Source: an uncultured Collinsella sp. (GTDB taxonomy: Bacteria > Actinomycetota > Coriobacteriia > Coriobacteriales > Coriobacteriaceae). Taken from it: a stretch of DNA of 58,001 bases. The DNA is taken from the NCBI GenBank assembly GCA_937995345.1, contig CALKKS010000026.1, positions 1 through 58,001 on the forward strand. Direction: 5' to 3'. The position numbers and the translations under genes are program-made. The notes beneath the pieces are model-generated. The model saw only the letters and a program-made list of their open reading frames with translations. It was not told the origin of the DNA and searched no databases. Within the stretch, counting starts at the first letter, position 1. Each line of letters begins with the position of its first letter. Of this stretch, positions 5,447 through 13,849 are shown in pieces.

Positions 5447-8224
5447 TTACTTCTTCCCGAATTTGATCTTGATCGCGCGCTTCAGCGCGTACTTGCCCAA
5501 GCTGGGGAGCTTTTGCTCGTATTTGACCATCGTGGAGCACTCGGGGCGGTCGCGATCCAGATGGATGGCGTCAAACGCGCACTTGGTGGTGCACAGGCCG
5601 CAGCCGATGCACTTGTTGGGGTCAACGATCGAGGCGCCGCAGCCCAGGCAGCGGGCGGTCTCGGCGCGCACCTGCTCTTCGGTAAAGGTCTCGACGTACT
5701 CGCTAAACGGCGCGGTCTTCTCGCGCTCGCGGTCCACGTGGGCAACCTCGCGGCTCGCGTTGTCGTAGCTCTCGATCACGACATCGTCGCGGTCGAGCGC
5801 GGTGTAGCGGCGCTGGTTGCGGCCGATCGTGAGCGTGGATCCCGGCTGCACAAAGCGATGGATGGACACGGCGGCCTCGTGACCGGCGGCGATGGCATCG
5901 ATGGCAAAACTCGGACCGGTGTAGACGTCGCCGCCCACAAAGATGTCTGGCTCGGCGGTCTGGTAGGTCTGGGGATCGGCAAGGGCGCCCTGACCGCGGC
6001 CAAGCTCCACCTTGGAGCCGGCCAGCAGGTCGCCCCACACAATGGACTGGCCAATCGACATGACGACACGGTCGGCATCCACGCGACGCAGATCGTTCTC
6101 ATCGTACTCGGGCGCAAAACGGCCCTCGTCGTCCATGACACGCGTGCAGCGCTTAAAGGTAATGCCGCACACGCAACCGGCCTCGTCCAGGTGAACCTCC
6201 TTGGGGCCCCAACCGCAGCTGATGTGCGCGCCGTCCTCGATGGCCTCGCGACGCTCCTCCTCGCTGGCGGGCATCTGGGCCTCGCTCTCCAGGCAGAACA
6301 TCTCAACATGCTCAGAGCCCAGACGGCAGGCGTTGCGGGCCACGTCGATGGCAACGTTGCCGCCGCCCACCACGATGGTGCGGCCGGGCAGCGCGTTGAC
6401 CTTGCCGCTGTTGACCTCGCGCAAGAAGTCGACGGCCACGGTCACGTCCTCGGCATCCTCGCCCGGAATACCGGCAAGGCGGCCGCCCTGGCAGCCAATA
6501 GCCACGTAGAAGGCCTTAAAGCCCTGCGCGCGCAACTCGTCGAGCGTCACGTCGCGACCGACCTCCACGCCATAGCGGAACTCGGCACCCATCAGGCGAA
6601 TGACCTCGACCTCGGCCTCGATAACGTCTTTCTGCAGCTTAAAGCTGGGAATGCCGTAGGTGAGCATGCCGCCCGGGCGCTCGTTCTTCTCGAACACGAC
6701 GGGCTTGTAGCCCTTCTCGGCCAGGTAGAAAGCGCAGGACAGGCCGGCCGGACCGGCACCGATAATAGCGATCTTCTGGTCGAAGCCGCCGGCACGCGTC
6801 GGGGTCACCACAGGTGGGACATAGCGGGTCGCGGCATCCAGATCGCGCTGGGCGATGAACTTCTTGACCTCGTCGATAGCCACGGCGGCGTCCACACGAC
6901 CGCGGGTGCAGGCATCCTCACAGCGGCGGTTGCACACGCGGCCGCAGATCGCGGGCAGCGGGTTCTCGCGTTTGATGAGCGCCAGCGCCTCGTCATAGCG
7001 ACCCTGAGCCGCGAGCTTCAAATAGCCCTGAACGGCAACGTGCGCGGGGCAGGCCGTCTTGCAGGGAGCGGTGCCGGACTCATGCGTCTCGATGCGGTTG
7101 TCGTTGCGGTAGTTGGGCGACCACTTGGTGTGGTCCCACTTGGTGGCATCGGGCAGCTCCTGGCGCGGATACTCGGGCACCTGTCCGCCGGCCTTTTTGC
7201 TGCAGAGCTTCTGGCCCAACTTGGCTGCACCAGCCGGGCACACCTCAACGCAGCGACCGCAGGCCACGCACTTGTCCTTCTCGACCTTGGCGACATAGGC
7301 CGAGCGCGACAGGTTGGGTGTGTTGAACAGCTGCGAGGTGCGCAGGGCGTAGCACACGTTAACGTTGCAGTTGCAGATGGCGAAGATCTTGTTCTCGCCG
7401 TCGATGTTGGTGATCTGGTGCACAAAGCCATTGTCCTCGGCCTGGCGCAGGATATCGTAGACCTCCTCGCGCGTCACATAGCGGCCGCGGTCGGTCTCGA
7501 CCACGTAGTCGGCCATATCGCCCACGGCAATGCACCAGTCGGCAGGGTCGTCGGCGCAGCCCTCGCCCATCACGCGACGGCTCGCGCGGCAGCTGCAGGT
7601 GCTGGCGGCATACTTGCCCTCGTATTTGTCGAGCCAGTGTTCGATATGCTCGATCGGCACCGAGGTGCTCGTGGCGTCGATAGCCTTCTCGACCGGAATG
7701 ACGTGCATGCCGATGCCAGCACCACCGGGCGGCACCATCGGCGTGGCCCGGGACAGCGGACCCTTGGACGCCTGCTCAAAGAACTTGGCATAGACCGGGT
7801 GTTCCTCGAGCTGGCTCACGCGCATGTTGAGGAACTCGGCAGAACCCGGCACCAGCATGGGCAACACCCATTGCTTGGCGCGCTCGGGGTTTTCCCAGTT
7901 GTACTCGAGCAGACCCGTGTAGCTCATGTCGTCGAGCATCTTCTCGATATCGGCCTCGGGCATGCCGGTGAGCTTGACCATCTCGGGCAGCGTATAGGGG
8001 CGGCGCATCTTCATCTTGCAGAGCACCTCGGCCTGTTCGTCGGTCGCGGCCTCGGCAAACGACCAGTACTCGTAGCCCAGCAGCTCGTCGCGATGCAGCA
8101 GGCGGTTGGTGCAGTGCTCGCACAGCTTGACGATGGCCTCGCGCGGATGCTCCGGCAGCGGCGGCACAAATTCCGCGCCAATATCGGGCTCAGTGTAACT
8201 AATCCCCGGTCCGTTGAGAATCAT
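5447..8224 (-). CDS. Multidomain Fe-S/FAD oxidoreductase (GltD-like)
   Basis: 925 residues. The N-terminal third (about 1-310) has cysteine groups (CEHC, CSCR, CNCNVNVC) of an iron-sulfur domain. A 4Fe-4S ferredoxin motif follows (CVACGRCVEVCP). Then comes the GltD/dihydropyrimidine dehydrogenase-type Fe-S helical domain (CKTACP, CGRVCNRRCEDAC). An FAD-binding GAGPAGLSCAFYLAEKG and an NAD(P)H-binding VVGGGNVAIDVARNA come next, and the C-terminus carries a further Fe-S pair (CLGCG, CIGCGLCTTKC). It is a soluble flavoprotein that probably moves electrons between NAD(P)H and a ferredoxin-like or small-molecule partner; the substrate is unknown. The start at 8224 follows GAGAGGG. It is divergent from a TetR gene across a region with two operator-like palindromes, and precedes hypA. 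Confidence 0.85.
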   Translation of the reverse strand: MILNGPGISYTEPDIGAEFVPPLPEHPREAIVKLCEHCTNRLLHRDELLGYEYWSFAEAATDEQAEVLCKMKMRRPYTLPEMVKLTGMPEADIEKMLDDMSYTGLLEYNWENPERAKQWVLPMLVPGSAEFLNMRVSQLEEHPVYAKFFEQASKGPLSRATPMVPPGGAGIGMHVIPVEKAIDATSTSVPIEHIEHWLDKYEGKYAASTCSCRASRRVMGEGCADDPADWCIAVGDMADYVVETDRGRYVTREEVYDILRQAEDNGFVHQITNIDGENKIFAICNCNVNVCYALRTSQLFNTPNLSRSAYVAKVEKDKCVACGRCVEVCPAGAAKLGQKLCSKKAGGQVPEYPRQELPDATKWDHTKWSPNYRNDNRIETHESGTAPCKTACPAHVAVQGYLKLAAQGRYDEALALIKRENPLPAICGRVCNRRCEDACTRGRVDAAVAIDEVKKFIAQRDLDAATRYVPPVVTPTRAGGFDQKIAIIGAGPAGLSCAFYLAEKGYKPVVFEKNERPGGMLTYGIPSFKLQKDVIEAEVEVIRLMGAEFRYGVEVGRDVTLDELRAQGFKAFYVAIGCQGGRLAGIPGEDAEDVTVAVDFLREVNSGKVNALPGRTIVVGGGNVAIDVARNACRLGSEHVEMFCLESEAQMPASEEERREAIEDGAHISCGWGPKEVHLDEAGCVCGITFKRCTRVMDDEGRFAPEYDENDLRRVDADRVVMSIGQSIVWGDLLAGSKVELGRGQGALADPQTYQTAEPDIFVGGDVYTGPSFAIDAIAAGHEAAVSIHRFVQPGSTLTIGRNQRRYTALDRDDVVIESYDNASREVAHVDREREKTAPFSEYVETFTEEQVRAETARCLGCGASIVDPNKCIGCGLCTTKCAFDAIHLDRDRPECSTMVKYEQKLPSLGKYALKRAIKIKFGKK

Positions 8225-8314
8225 GGTTGTCCCTCTCTTGCCGCAGCCCGACGAGGCCGCAGCGCCCCTCTTGTTACGGGCTCGACATGCCCCCATGCCG
8301 TTCGCCCGCTATTG

Positions 8315-8352
8315 TTGACATTGTGTCAAAAACAGTATTGACGAACCGTCAA
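8315..8352. promoter_or_regulatory. Paired palindromic operators between the oxidoreductase and tetR
   Basis: TTGACATTGTGTCAA (8315-8329) and TTGACGAACCGTCAA (8338-8352) are two 15-bp palindromes of the same form, TTGAC-N5-GTCAA. Their centres are 23 bases apart, about two helical turns. They lie in the divergent intergenic region, as expected for a TetR dimer pair controlling both directions. Confidence 0.65.
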
Positions 8353-8411
8353 CAATATTCAAGACTGTTAGGCGAACGGTCAGGCAAAAGAGGATGAAAG
8401 GCGGCAAACGC

Positions 8412-9074
8412 ATGAGCGATAACACAGTGAACATCTCTGTGGCCGACGCCGTCCCCACGCCCGACAGCGCGACAAAGCGCCTGACAGGTGACGAGCGCCG
8501 TCGCGAGATTCTCGCCGCCGTGCGCGCCGTGAGCTCCGAGCTGGGCGTGTCCCACCTATCGGTATCGGCTGTGACCAAGCGAGCCGGCTGCACGCGTTCA
8601 TTGTTCTACCACTACTTTGCCGATATGGACGCCGCCGTCACTGCCGTCATGGACGAGGCGATCGACGGCTTTATCTCCGAGCTCGAGCAGTGGAATGCCA
8701 GCCGCACGGTTGGCGACATCGAGGGCGCGCTCGACACCGTCGCCCCGCTCTTTAAGCGTCTGGTCGCCAGCGGCCACGAGCTGCCGAGTACCCTGACCTC
8801 CAGCAGCGGCGCGCTCTACGGCGGCTTTTTGCACAACGTGGTCCAGCGCGTAGCGCAGTATATCTGCGACACCACCGTGGTGGATTTTGTCGCCCATCAT
8901 GAGCTGCGCATCGACCATGTCTACGAAACGTTCTACACCCTCATCATGGGGTTGTTGATGTATATCCGCACGCACCCCGATGTGCCCGACGAGACAGTCA
9001 AGGAAATCATCGCCTCGACGCTCCACATCGAGGGCTATACCGCCAAGTATCCGGAGCGCAAGCCCAGGAACTGA
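8412..9074 (+). CDS. TetR/AcrR family transcriptional regulator
   Basis: 220 residues from the ATG at 8412. The N-terminal helix-turn-helix reads ERRREILAAVRAVSSELG, then VSAVTKRAGCTRSLFYHYF, the typical TetR DNA-binding signature. The C-terminal ligand domain has no recognisable specificity. An ATG six codons earlier has AGAGG directly against it, too close for good initiation, so the later start is preferred without certainty. It is divergent from the oxidoreductase and followed 63 bases later by a membrane protein on the same strand. Probable targets are both neighbours, through the palindromes at 8315-8352. Confidence 0.88.
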   Translation: MSDNTVNISVADAVPTPDSATKRLTGDERRREILAAVRAVSSELGVSHLSVSAVTKRAGCTRSLFYHYFADMDAAVTAVMDEAIDGFISELEQWNASRTVGDIEGALDTVAPLFKRLVASGHELPSTLTSSSGALYGGFLHNVVQRVAQYICDTTVVDFVAHHELRIDHVYETFYTLIMGLLMYIRTHPDVPDETVKEIIASTLHIEGYTAKYPERKPRN

Positions 9075-9137
9075 CGACATTTGGCCAAACTGCCCGCGAT
9101 CGGAAGAGGGGCCGCGGGCGTGTGAAAGGAGAGCAGC

Positions 9138-10145
9138 ATGCTGTTCGATGTTTGGGGTAGCAATACCCTTATCCACTGGGTCGGCTGGGCCATGGTCTTT
9201 ATTGGCCTGATCGTGCTCAACGAGGTCGGCCGCCGCACCAAGCTTGGCGCGGCCATCATCTTTGGCGTAGCTCCGCTGGCCATGACCATCTACTGCGTCG
9301 CCATCGCCGTCGGCGTTTCGCAGGGTGCCGAGTGGGCGCTCACCAACCCCACCCATGTGTACCAGAACAGCTGGTTCCACTACGCCAAGGTATACGCGGC
9401 GCTTGCCGGTTGCTGGGGCTTCATTGCCATTAAGTATCAGTGGGGCAAGATCGGCAAGGCGCATTGGTTCCGCGCGTGGCCGTTTGTGATCGTGGCCATC
9501 AACATCATGATCGCCGTCGTGTCCGACTTCGAGAGCGCCTATCACTTCTTTGTCCTGGGCGAGTCCACCTGGGTCACCTCCGAGGGCGCCACGCAGCTCG
9601 CCGGCTGGAACAACGTGTTCAACGGCATCGCCGGTATCATCAACATCTTCTGCATGACCGGTTGGTGGAGCGTCTACGCTTCCGAGGATCAGACCGACAT
9701 GCTGTGGCCCGACATGACCTGGGTCTACATCATCGCCTACGACATCTGGAACTTCTGCTACACCTACAACTGCCTGCCCACCCACTCCTGGTTCTGCGGC
9801 TTTGCGCTGCTGCTGGCGCCCACCGTCGCCGCCTTTATCTGGAACAAGGGCGGCTGGATCCAGAACCGCGCCTTTACGCTGGCTATTTGGTGCATGTTTG
9901 CCCAGGTGTTCCCCTACTTCCAGGAGGAGTCCATCTTTGTGACCCACTCCACGCTCGACCCCGGCGCCGCTACCGCGGTCTCGATCGCCGCACTGGTCGC
10001 CAACGTCGCCGCGATCATCTACATCGCCTACCGCGCCAAGAAGCTCGGCCGCAATCCCTACAAGCAGGATGTCTTTGAGGGCACCAGCGATTGGGAGAAG
10101 GCCACCGCTCGCCGCGCCAAGGTTGACTACGCGCACGCCGAGTAA
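9138..10145 (+). CDS. Multi-pass membrane protein, probably DUF5692 family
   Basis: 335 residues with around eight to nine hydrophobic segments rich in tryptophan and aromatic residues (HWVGWAMVFIGLIVLNEVGR; DIWNFCYTYNCLPTHSWFCG). The C-terminal tail is basic then acidic and cytoplasmic in character. I recall similar proteins of the DUF5692 family in Coriobacteriia; no function is known. GAAAGGAGAG lies a few bases before the ATG. It is likely co-transcribed with the TetR gene upstream and ends before a strong terminator. The context suggests a membrane partner or exporter linked to the divergent Fe-S/flavin enzyme, but this is inference only. Confidence 0.75.
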   Translation: MLFDVWGSNTLIHWVGWAMVFIGLIVLNEVGRRTKLGAAIIFGVAPLAMTIYCVAIAVGVSQGAEWALTNPTHVYQNSWFHYAKVYAALAGCWGFIAIKYQWGKIGKAHWFRAWPFVIVAINIMIAVVSDFESAYHFFVLGESTWVTSEGATQLAGWNNVFNGIAGIINIFCMTGWWSVYASEDQTDMLWPDMTWVYIIAYDIWNFCYTYNCLPTHSWFCGFALLLAPTVAAFIWNKGGWIQNRAFTLAIWCMFAQVFPYFQEESIFVTHSTLDPGAATAVSIAALVANVAAIIYIAYRAKKLGRNPYKQDVFEGTSDWEKATARRAKVDYAHAE

Positions 10146-10213
10146 CATGTTGGCCGCTGTTGGCACTTGGGCATAGGCCCGCTCACCAGGCCTTTCAATC
10201 CAATGTCTCGCAG

Positions 10214-10254
10214 AGCCCCCGAAAAGCGCTTCGCTCGCTTTCCGGGGGCTTTTT
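10214..10254 (+). terminator. Rho-independent terminator
   Basis: AGCCCCCG-A-AAAGCG pairs with CGCTTT-C-CGGGGGCT around a small loop, followed by TTTTT. It ends the tetR/membrane protein transcript. Confidence 0.85.
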
Positions 10255-10383
10255 GTCGTTGCGCCTCTATTCATCTATTCAAAAACACGCGCATATATAA
10301 AATCGGATTTCAAATCATGCGGCGGCTCTATGGAGCCCCGTTTTTGGGTACAGTGTTGTCCCGATATCGAGCTTGGGGGATAT

Positions 10384-11886
10384 ATGAAAGATGAGACGAC
10401 GGGCCAAGAGGATGCGGCCCAAGATGCAGAAGCGTGTGCCGAGGCCCTGGAGAGCCTAGACCAGATCGCGCTGGCCGAGATTGCGTTTGACGATTCGAGC
10501 GTTGATGTGCAGGATGAGCCGGAAATCGAGGCGCAGCCCGATGATCAGGATGCAAAAGACGATGGCGCCGCGCCCACCGAAGATGAGGCTGGGCACGAGG
10601 AATCCGAATGCGAGGCCGACGACCAGCCCGAATCCGACACGAGCGAGGAAACCATCTTGCTCGACAGCTTGCCGGCCGAAGATTCGCTGACCCGCGAGCT
10701 CCCTGGCTTAGGCTCCGCGCCTGCCGTGGACGAGACCATCGCCATGGGCGATATTCCCCTACCGTCCGTTCCTTCGGCACATGAGGCCGAGGTCCGTCAT
10801 CGCAAGATGTCGCCCAAGCGCCGCAATCTAATGGTCGCCGGCGCTGTGGCCGTCGCGCTCGTCGCCGGCGGCGCAGGCTACGCAGCCTGGAACGGATACC
10901 GGCAAGAGCAGGCTGCCATCGCCGCCGCCAATGCCCACACGATGATGTCGGTGCAGATTGGCGTACATGCCGCGGGCCTCGACTGTTCCACCGGCTCCAA
11001 GATTCCCGTACAGGTGAGCGGCCAGGATTCTGACGGCTCCTCTGTGAGCGAAACACTCTATGTTGACGAGCACGGCCGTGGCATCAAACTGCTACCCGGT
11101 GACTACACGCTCTCCATCGCTGGGTCCCCCATCGCAGCCGACGGCACCATTTACACCGTGCCGACCACCAAAGTGCAGGTCACCATTAAGAGCGACGGGC
11201 AGGACCTGAGTGCCCAGGCAACCTTTAAGCTCAAGGTGCCTTCGGCCGACACGGTGACTGACGACCAGATCGATGCCGCCGCCAAGTATGCCGAGGAAGG
11301 CGGCGCGAGCTCCGCCGCCGCGGCAAAGATACTCCAGCAGGCGGCAACCGCGCGGCGCGACGCCGCCGCCAATGCCGTGAGCGCGCAAAAGGCACAGGCG
11401 GCCCGTGATGCCGACGCCCGTCACAAGGCAACCGACCTCTACCAGCTCGATATCCCCGTCGAGTGGTACGGCAAGGTCGCAACCTGGCAAAACGGCAGCA
11501 CGCTGTGCATCTATCTTGCCGGCGACAGCGATACGCCGATTGTGACGCTCGTCGCGGTGCGCGAGGGCGAGAGCTTTACGCCCGATGAGGGCGATACAGT
11601 TTTGGGTGCGGCCAATCTAGGCAACGGTTATACCGTCTACGCCAGCGGCCCCGTCTATCCGTACGTGGTGCCCCAGACCATCAACGGACGGACGCAGAAT
11701 CCCGTGTCAACCTACCCCATGGATACGGCGATTGAGCTTGTCGAGCTCACGACCGGCAACCGCTACACCTATAGCCAGATCAAGAACGTACTGGTCGGCA
11801 AAGACGGCAAGGCAGACGCCGCGACCAAGCTCGAGACCGACTACCTCGCCCAGATTCTCCTGCCGAGCATCAAGGCCCAGGACTAG
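10384..11886 (+). CDS. Membrane-anchored protein of unknown function with acidic N-terminus
   Basis: 500 residues. About the first 140 are highly acidic and presumably cytoplasmic. RRNLMVAGAVAVALVAGGAG (about 150-170) is the only membrane helix. The remainder should face outside: a beta-rich stretch (IGVHAAGLDCSTGSKIPVQV), an alanine-rich helical or coiled-coil stretch (AAAKILQQAATARRDAAANA), and a final globular part with YTVYASGPVYPYVVPQT. The start at 10384 follows GGGGG by 4 bases. It stands alone between a terminator and a convergent ATPase gene. I recognise no family. The single-pass layout is compatible with a surface sensor or a receptor-like protein, but nothing identifies a ligand. 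Confidence 0.75.
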   Translation: MKDETTGQEDAAQDAEACAEALESLDQIALAEIAFDDSSVDVQDEPEIEAQPDDQDAKDDGAAPTEDEAGHEESECEADDQPESDTSEETILLDSLPAEDSLTRELPGLGSAPAVDETIAMGDIPLPSVPSAHEAEVRHRKMSPKRRNLMVAGAVAVALVAGGAGYAAWNGYRQEQAAIAAANAHTMMSVQIGVHAAGLDCSTGSKIPVQVSGQDSDGSSVSETLYVDEHGRGIKLLPGDYTLSIAGSPIAADGTIYTVPTTKVQVTIKSDGQDLSAQATFKLKVPSADTVTDDQIDAAAKYAEEGGASSAAAAKILQQAATARRDAAANAVSAQKAQAARDADARHKATDLYQLDIPVEWYGKVATWQNGSTLCIYLAGDSDTPIVTLVAVREGESFTPDEGDTVLGAANLGNGYTVYASGPVYPYVVPQTINGRTQNPVSTYPMDTAIELVELTTGNRYTYSQIKNVLVGKDGKADAATKLETDYLAQILLPSIKAQD

Positions 11887-11959
11887 CCAGACGCAGCAAG
11901 GTGCTCCCCAACTGTGATGAAGGAGCCAGGAGGTCCTGACCCCACAGGTCCATAGATGA

Positions 11960-13312
11960 TTAGGCAAGGAGCCACTTCCATGCGGGCACAACGTGTACCA
12001 CACCATGCTCGCATGGAATATCGGCCTGCTCATCCATGGTAACGATTGTCGACTCACCAAGATCGAATTGGGCCATCGAGGCATCAAGCGCGGCAATTTC
12101 GCGCTCGCGCGTTTTCTCGCTTGCCATATCCGCACTCACCTGAATCAGGCTATAAGCCTGCATGAGAAGTGCATCCCCGGCCACAAAGTCCACCTCATGG
12201 CTTTTATTCTTCTCTTTGATCAGCAGGCGGCAGACCGAACCGGACCGCACGGCTGGAGTCCTTCTTCTGAGCGCATTGAACACCGCAGTCTCGAGCCTCT
12301 GGCCCTGATCAAATGCCGATGCGGGAGAGAATGCTCCGAACATCGCAGGATCGACAGCGTAGACTTTAGATGCGGACCGCGCATTATTTGCAAGTGAGCG
12401 CGTGAACTCCGGCACCGAAAACAACAGGTAGGCGTCCTCGTAATACTCAAGTAAGTCGCCGAGCGAATTACGACTGACGGGTATCTGCCTACTTTTGAAC
12501 TCGTTGTACACCTTGTTCACTGACAGCTCTCGTGCCGAAGATGCCATACACCGCGTCAGGAACAGTGAAGCCAAACGAGGGTTCTTGATGTCGTAGCGCT
12601 CAACGACGTCCATGGCGACCGTTCGCGACGCATATTCCTGTAGCAGCTGAATCGCGTCCGCGGGCGTCTGCTCAAGTGTCGCGATGAATCCCCCTCGCTC
12701 GAGATATCCGACCAGATGGTGTCGGAGCAACGCTGCATCCCTCGAGGAGAAGGGCGCGTTCGACTCAGGAACGCCCCCCGTCTTATATCGGACGTATTCC
12801 GAAAAACTCAACGGAAAAAGCTCTCGCACAAGAGAACGACCCCTGAACTCGCTCTTAAGTTCTGAGGACAGCATCTTAGAAGAAGATCCCGTCACATAGA
12901 CGGTCGCTTTCTCCGTATCGACTACACGCCGCAGAAACGCACCCCATTCGGGAATTTCTTGGATCTCGTCAAAGAAAATGTAAGCGCCCTCGGTTCGAGC
13001 AGCAGGATACAGCGCATAGAACGTGTCGAGCACGTCCGCCAGCAGCGATGGCTCATACGGGCGCAAGCGCTCATCCTCAAAATTGAAGTAAAGCATCCGG
13101 TCAAGCTCGACGCCCCGGCTCTGAAGCCGCCGCATCTCCTGATACAGGCGATACGTCTTTCCACAACGGCGGGCCCCCACAATCACATTTACGATGTTGT
13201 CGCGCTTTGGCTCCTGTGGGTTTCCTAGATCAAGGTCTCGCTCAAAGACCTGCGGAACCCCCTGCTGTTCAAAGTCCTTTATTTTCTGGGCGATCAAGTC
13301 GTTGAATGCCAT
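11960..13312 (-). CDS. AAA-type ATPase with DUF4143-like C-terminus
   Basis: 450 residues. A Walker A motif GARRCGKT lies near residues 46-53 and a Walker B-type AYIFFDEIQEIPEWG near 110-125, followed by VYVTGSSSKML, typical of this ATPase family. The C-terminal third (SVCRLLIKEKNKSHEVDFV) resembles the nuclease-like fold found in DUF4143 proteins. These ATPases are widespread in gut bacteria and archaea, and no role is firmly established. It is monocistronic, preceded by GGAG 4 bases before the ATG, and its promoter is covered by a long dyad at 13321-13380 that may serve autoregulation. The region is slightly AT-richer than its neighbours, which may hint at acquisition. Confidence 0.85.
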   Translation of the reverse strand: MAFNDLIAQKIKDFEQQGVPQVFERDLDLGNPQEPKRDNIVNVIVGARRCGKTYRLYQEMRRLQSRGVELDRMLYFNFEDERLRPYEPSLLADVLDTFYALYPAARTEGAYIFFDEIQEIPEWGAFLRRVVDTEKATVYVTGSSSKMLSSELKSEFRGRSLVRELFPLSFSEYVRYKTGGVPESNAPFSSRDAALLRHHLVGYLERGGFIATLEQTPADAIQLLQEYASRTVAMDVVERYDIKNPRLASLFLTRCMASSARELSVNKVYNEFKSRQIPVSRNSLGDLLEYYEDAYLLFSVPEFTRSLANNARSASKVYAVDPAMFGAFSPASAFDQGQRLETAVFNALRRRTPAVRSGSVCRLLIKEKNKSHEVDFVAGDALLMQAYSLIQVSADMASEKTREREIAALDASMAQFDLGESTIVTMDEQADIPCEHGVVHVVPAWKWLLA

Positions 13313-13320
13313 GATTCTCC

Positions 13321-13380
13321 AATCTTGCTCTCTAGCTAATCAAGATTATAACGATTCTTGATTAGCAGGAGAGCAAGATT
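13321..13380 (-). promoter_or_regulatory. Long dyad over the ATPase gene promoter
   Basis: Arms 13321-13345 and 13356-13380 match as inverted repeats at 23 of 25 positions. A minus-strand TATAAT lies at the centre, so RNA polymerase and a dyad-binding protein would compete. The arm begins only 8 bases before the ATG, so the messenger leader must be very short or must itself fold. Confidence 0.6.
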
Positions 13381-13520
13381 ATGCGTAACTTGATTAATGG
13401 ATAAGCAAGTTTTCTATTAGTGGCCCCTCCCGGAGGATATCGAGCGGCCGAGGGGGGCAGGCATGGACGCCTCTAGCCGAAAACAAAGTAGCTAAAAAAG
13501 CCCCATCCCAAATGAGCTAC

Positions 13521-13715
13521 TTAACGCCAGGGGTCAGCTTCGAAGAGGGGCTCGCGCTCGGGGCGGCGATCGCTGTAGGGATCGTAGCCGTCGTCGTCCT
13601 CGTTCTCGGCACGGATGTAGGGGTCGCGCGGCTTGGGTGCCGGCTTGGGTGCAGGCCTGGGTGCGGCCGGCGCGGCGTTGGCGACCGGCGCATTCGTCTT
13701 GTTCTTGTCTATCAT
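13521..13715 (-). CDS. Small proline/alanine-rich protein (64 aa)
   Basis: Begins MIDKNKTNAPVANAAPAAP, continues with proline-lysine repeats (PAPKPAPKP) and ends with an acidic, arginine-containing tail (DDDGYDPYSDRRPEREPLFE). It looks intrinsically disordered. The start is chosen because AAGGAG is 8 bases before the ATG at 13715; upstream in-frame starts lack a ribosome site. It lies beyond the clpB terminator on the same strand, so it probably has its own transcript. I recognise no family. Confidence 0.6.
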   Translation of the reverse strand: MIDKNKTNAPVANAAPAAPRPAPKPAPKPRDPYIRAENEDDDGYDPYSDRRPEREPLFEADPWR

Positions 13716-13765
13716 CTGCATATCTCCTTGCCGTGCAATCGTGTTCAACATCATCGATTGTCGCA

Positions 13766-13804
13766 CGAAAAAGGGCGGCGGACCCAATTAGATCCGCCGC
13801 CCTT
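13766..13804 (-). terminator. Terminator of clpB
   Basis: AAGGGCGGCGGA-T/C pairs with its complement around a short AATTA loop and continues on the minus strand with TTTTT. It lies 45 bases beyond the clpB stop codon. Confidence 0.85.
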
Positions 13805-13849
13805 GGCGTTTAGAGACGGCTGGTAGATTTTAAGGCATGCCCCAAAAGT

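Noticed and set aside
5513..8341. Open frame of 942 codons on the plus strand opposite the Fe-S/flavin oxidoreductase
   Set aside because: It mirrors the real gene in the antisense frame of GC-rich codons, has no ribosome site and a composition unlike any protein family. The same applies to other long opposite frames at 2482-4365, 14177-16462, 24320-25870, 27362-29023 and 31067-33331.
8598..10274. Long minus-strand frame opposite tetR and the membrane protein
   Set aside because: It runs through two convincing plus-strand genes and a terminator, and encodes low-complexity sequence.
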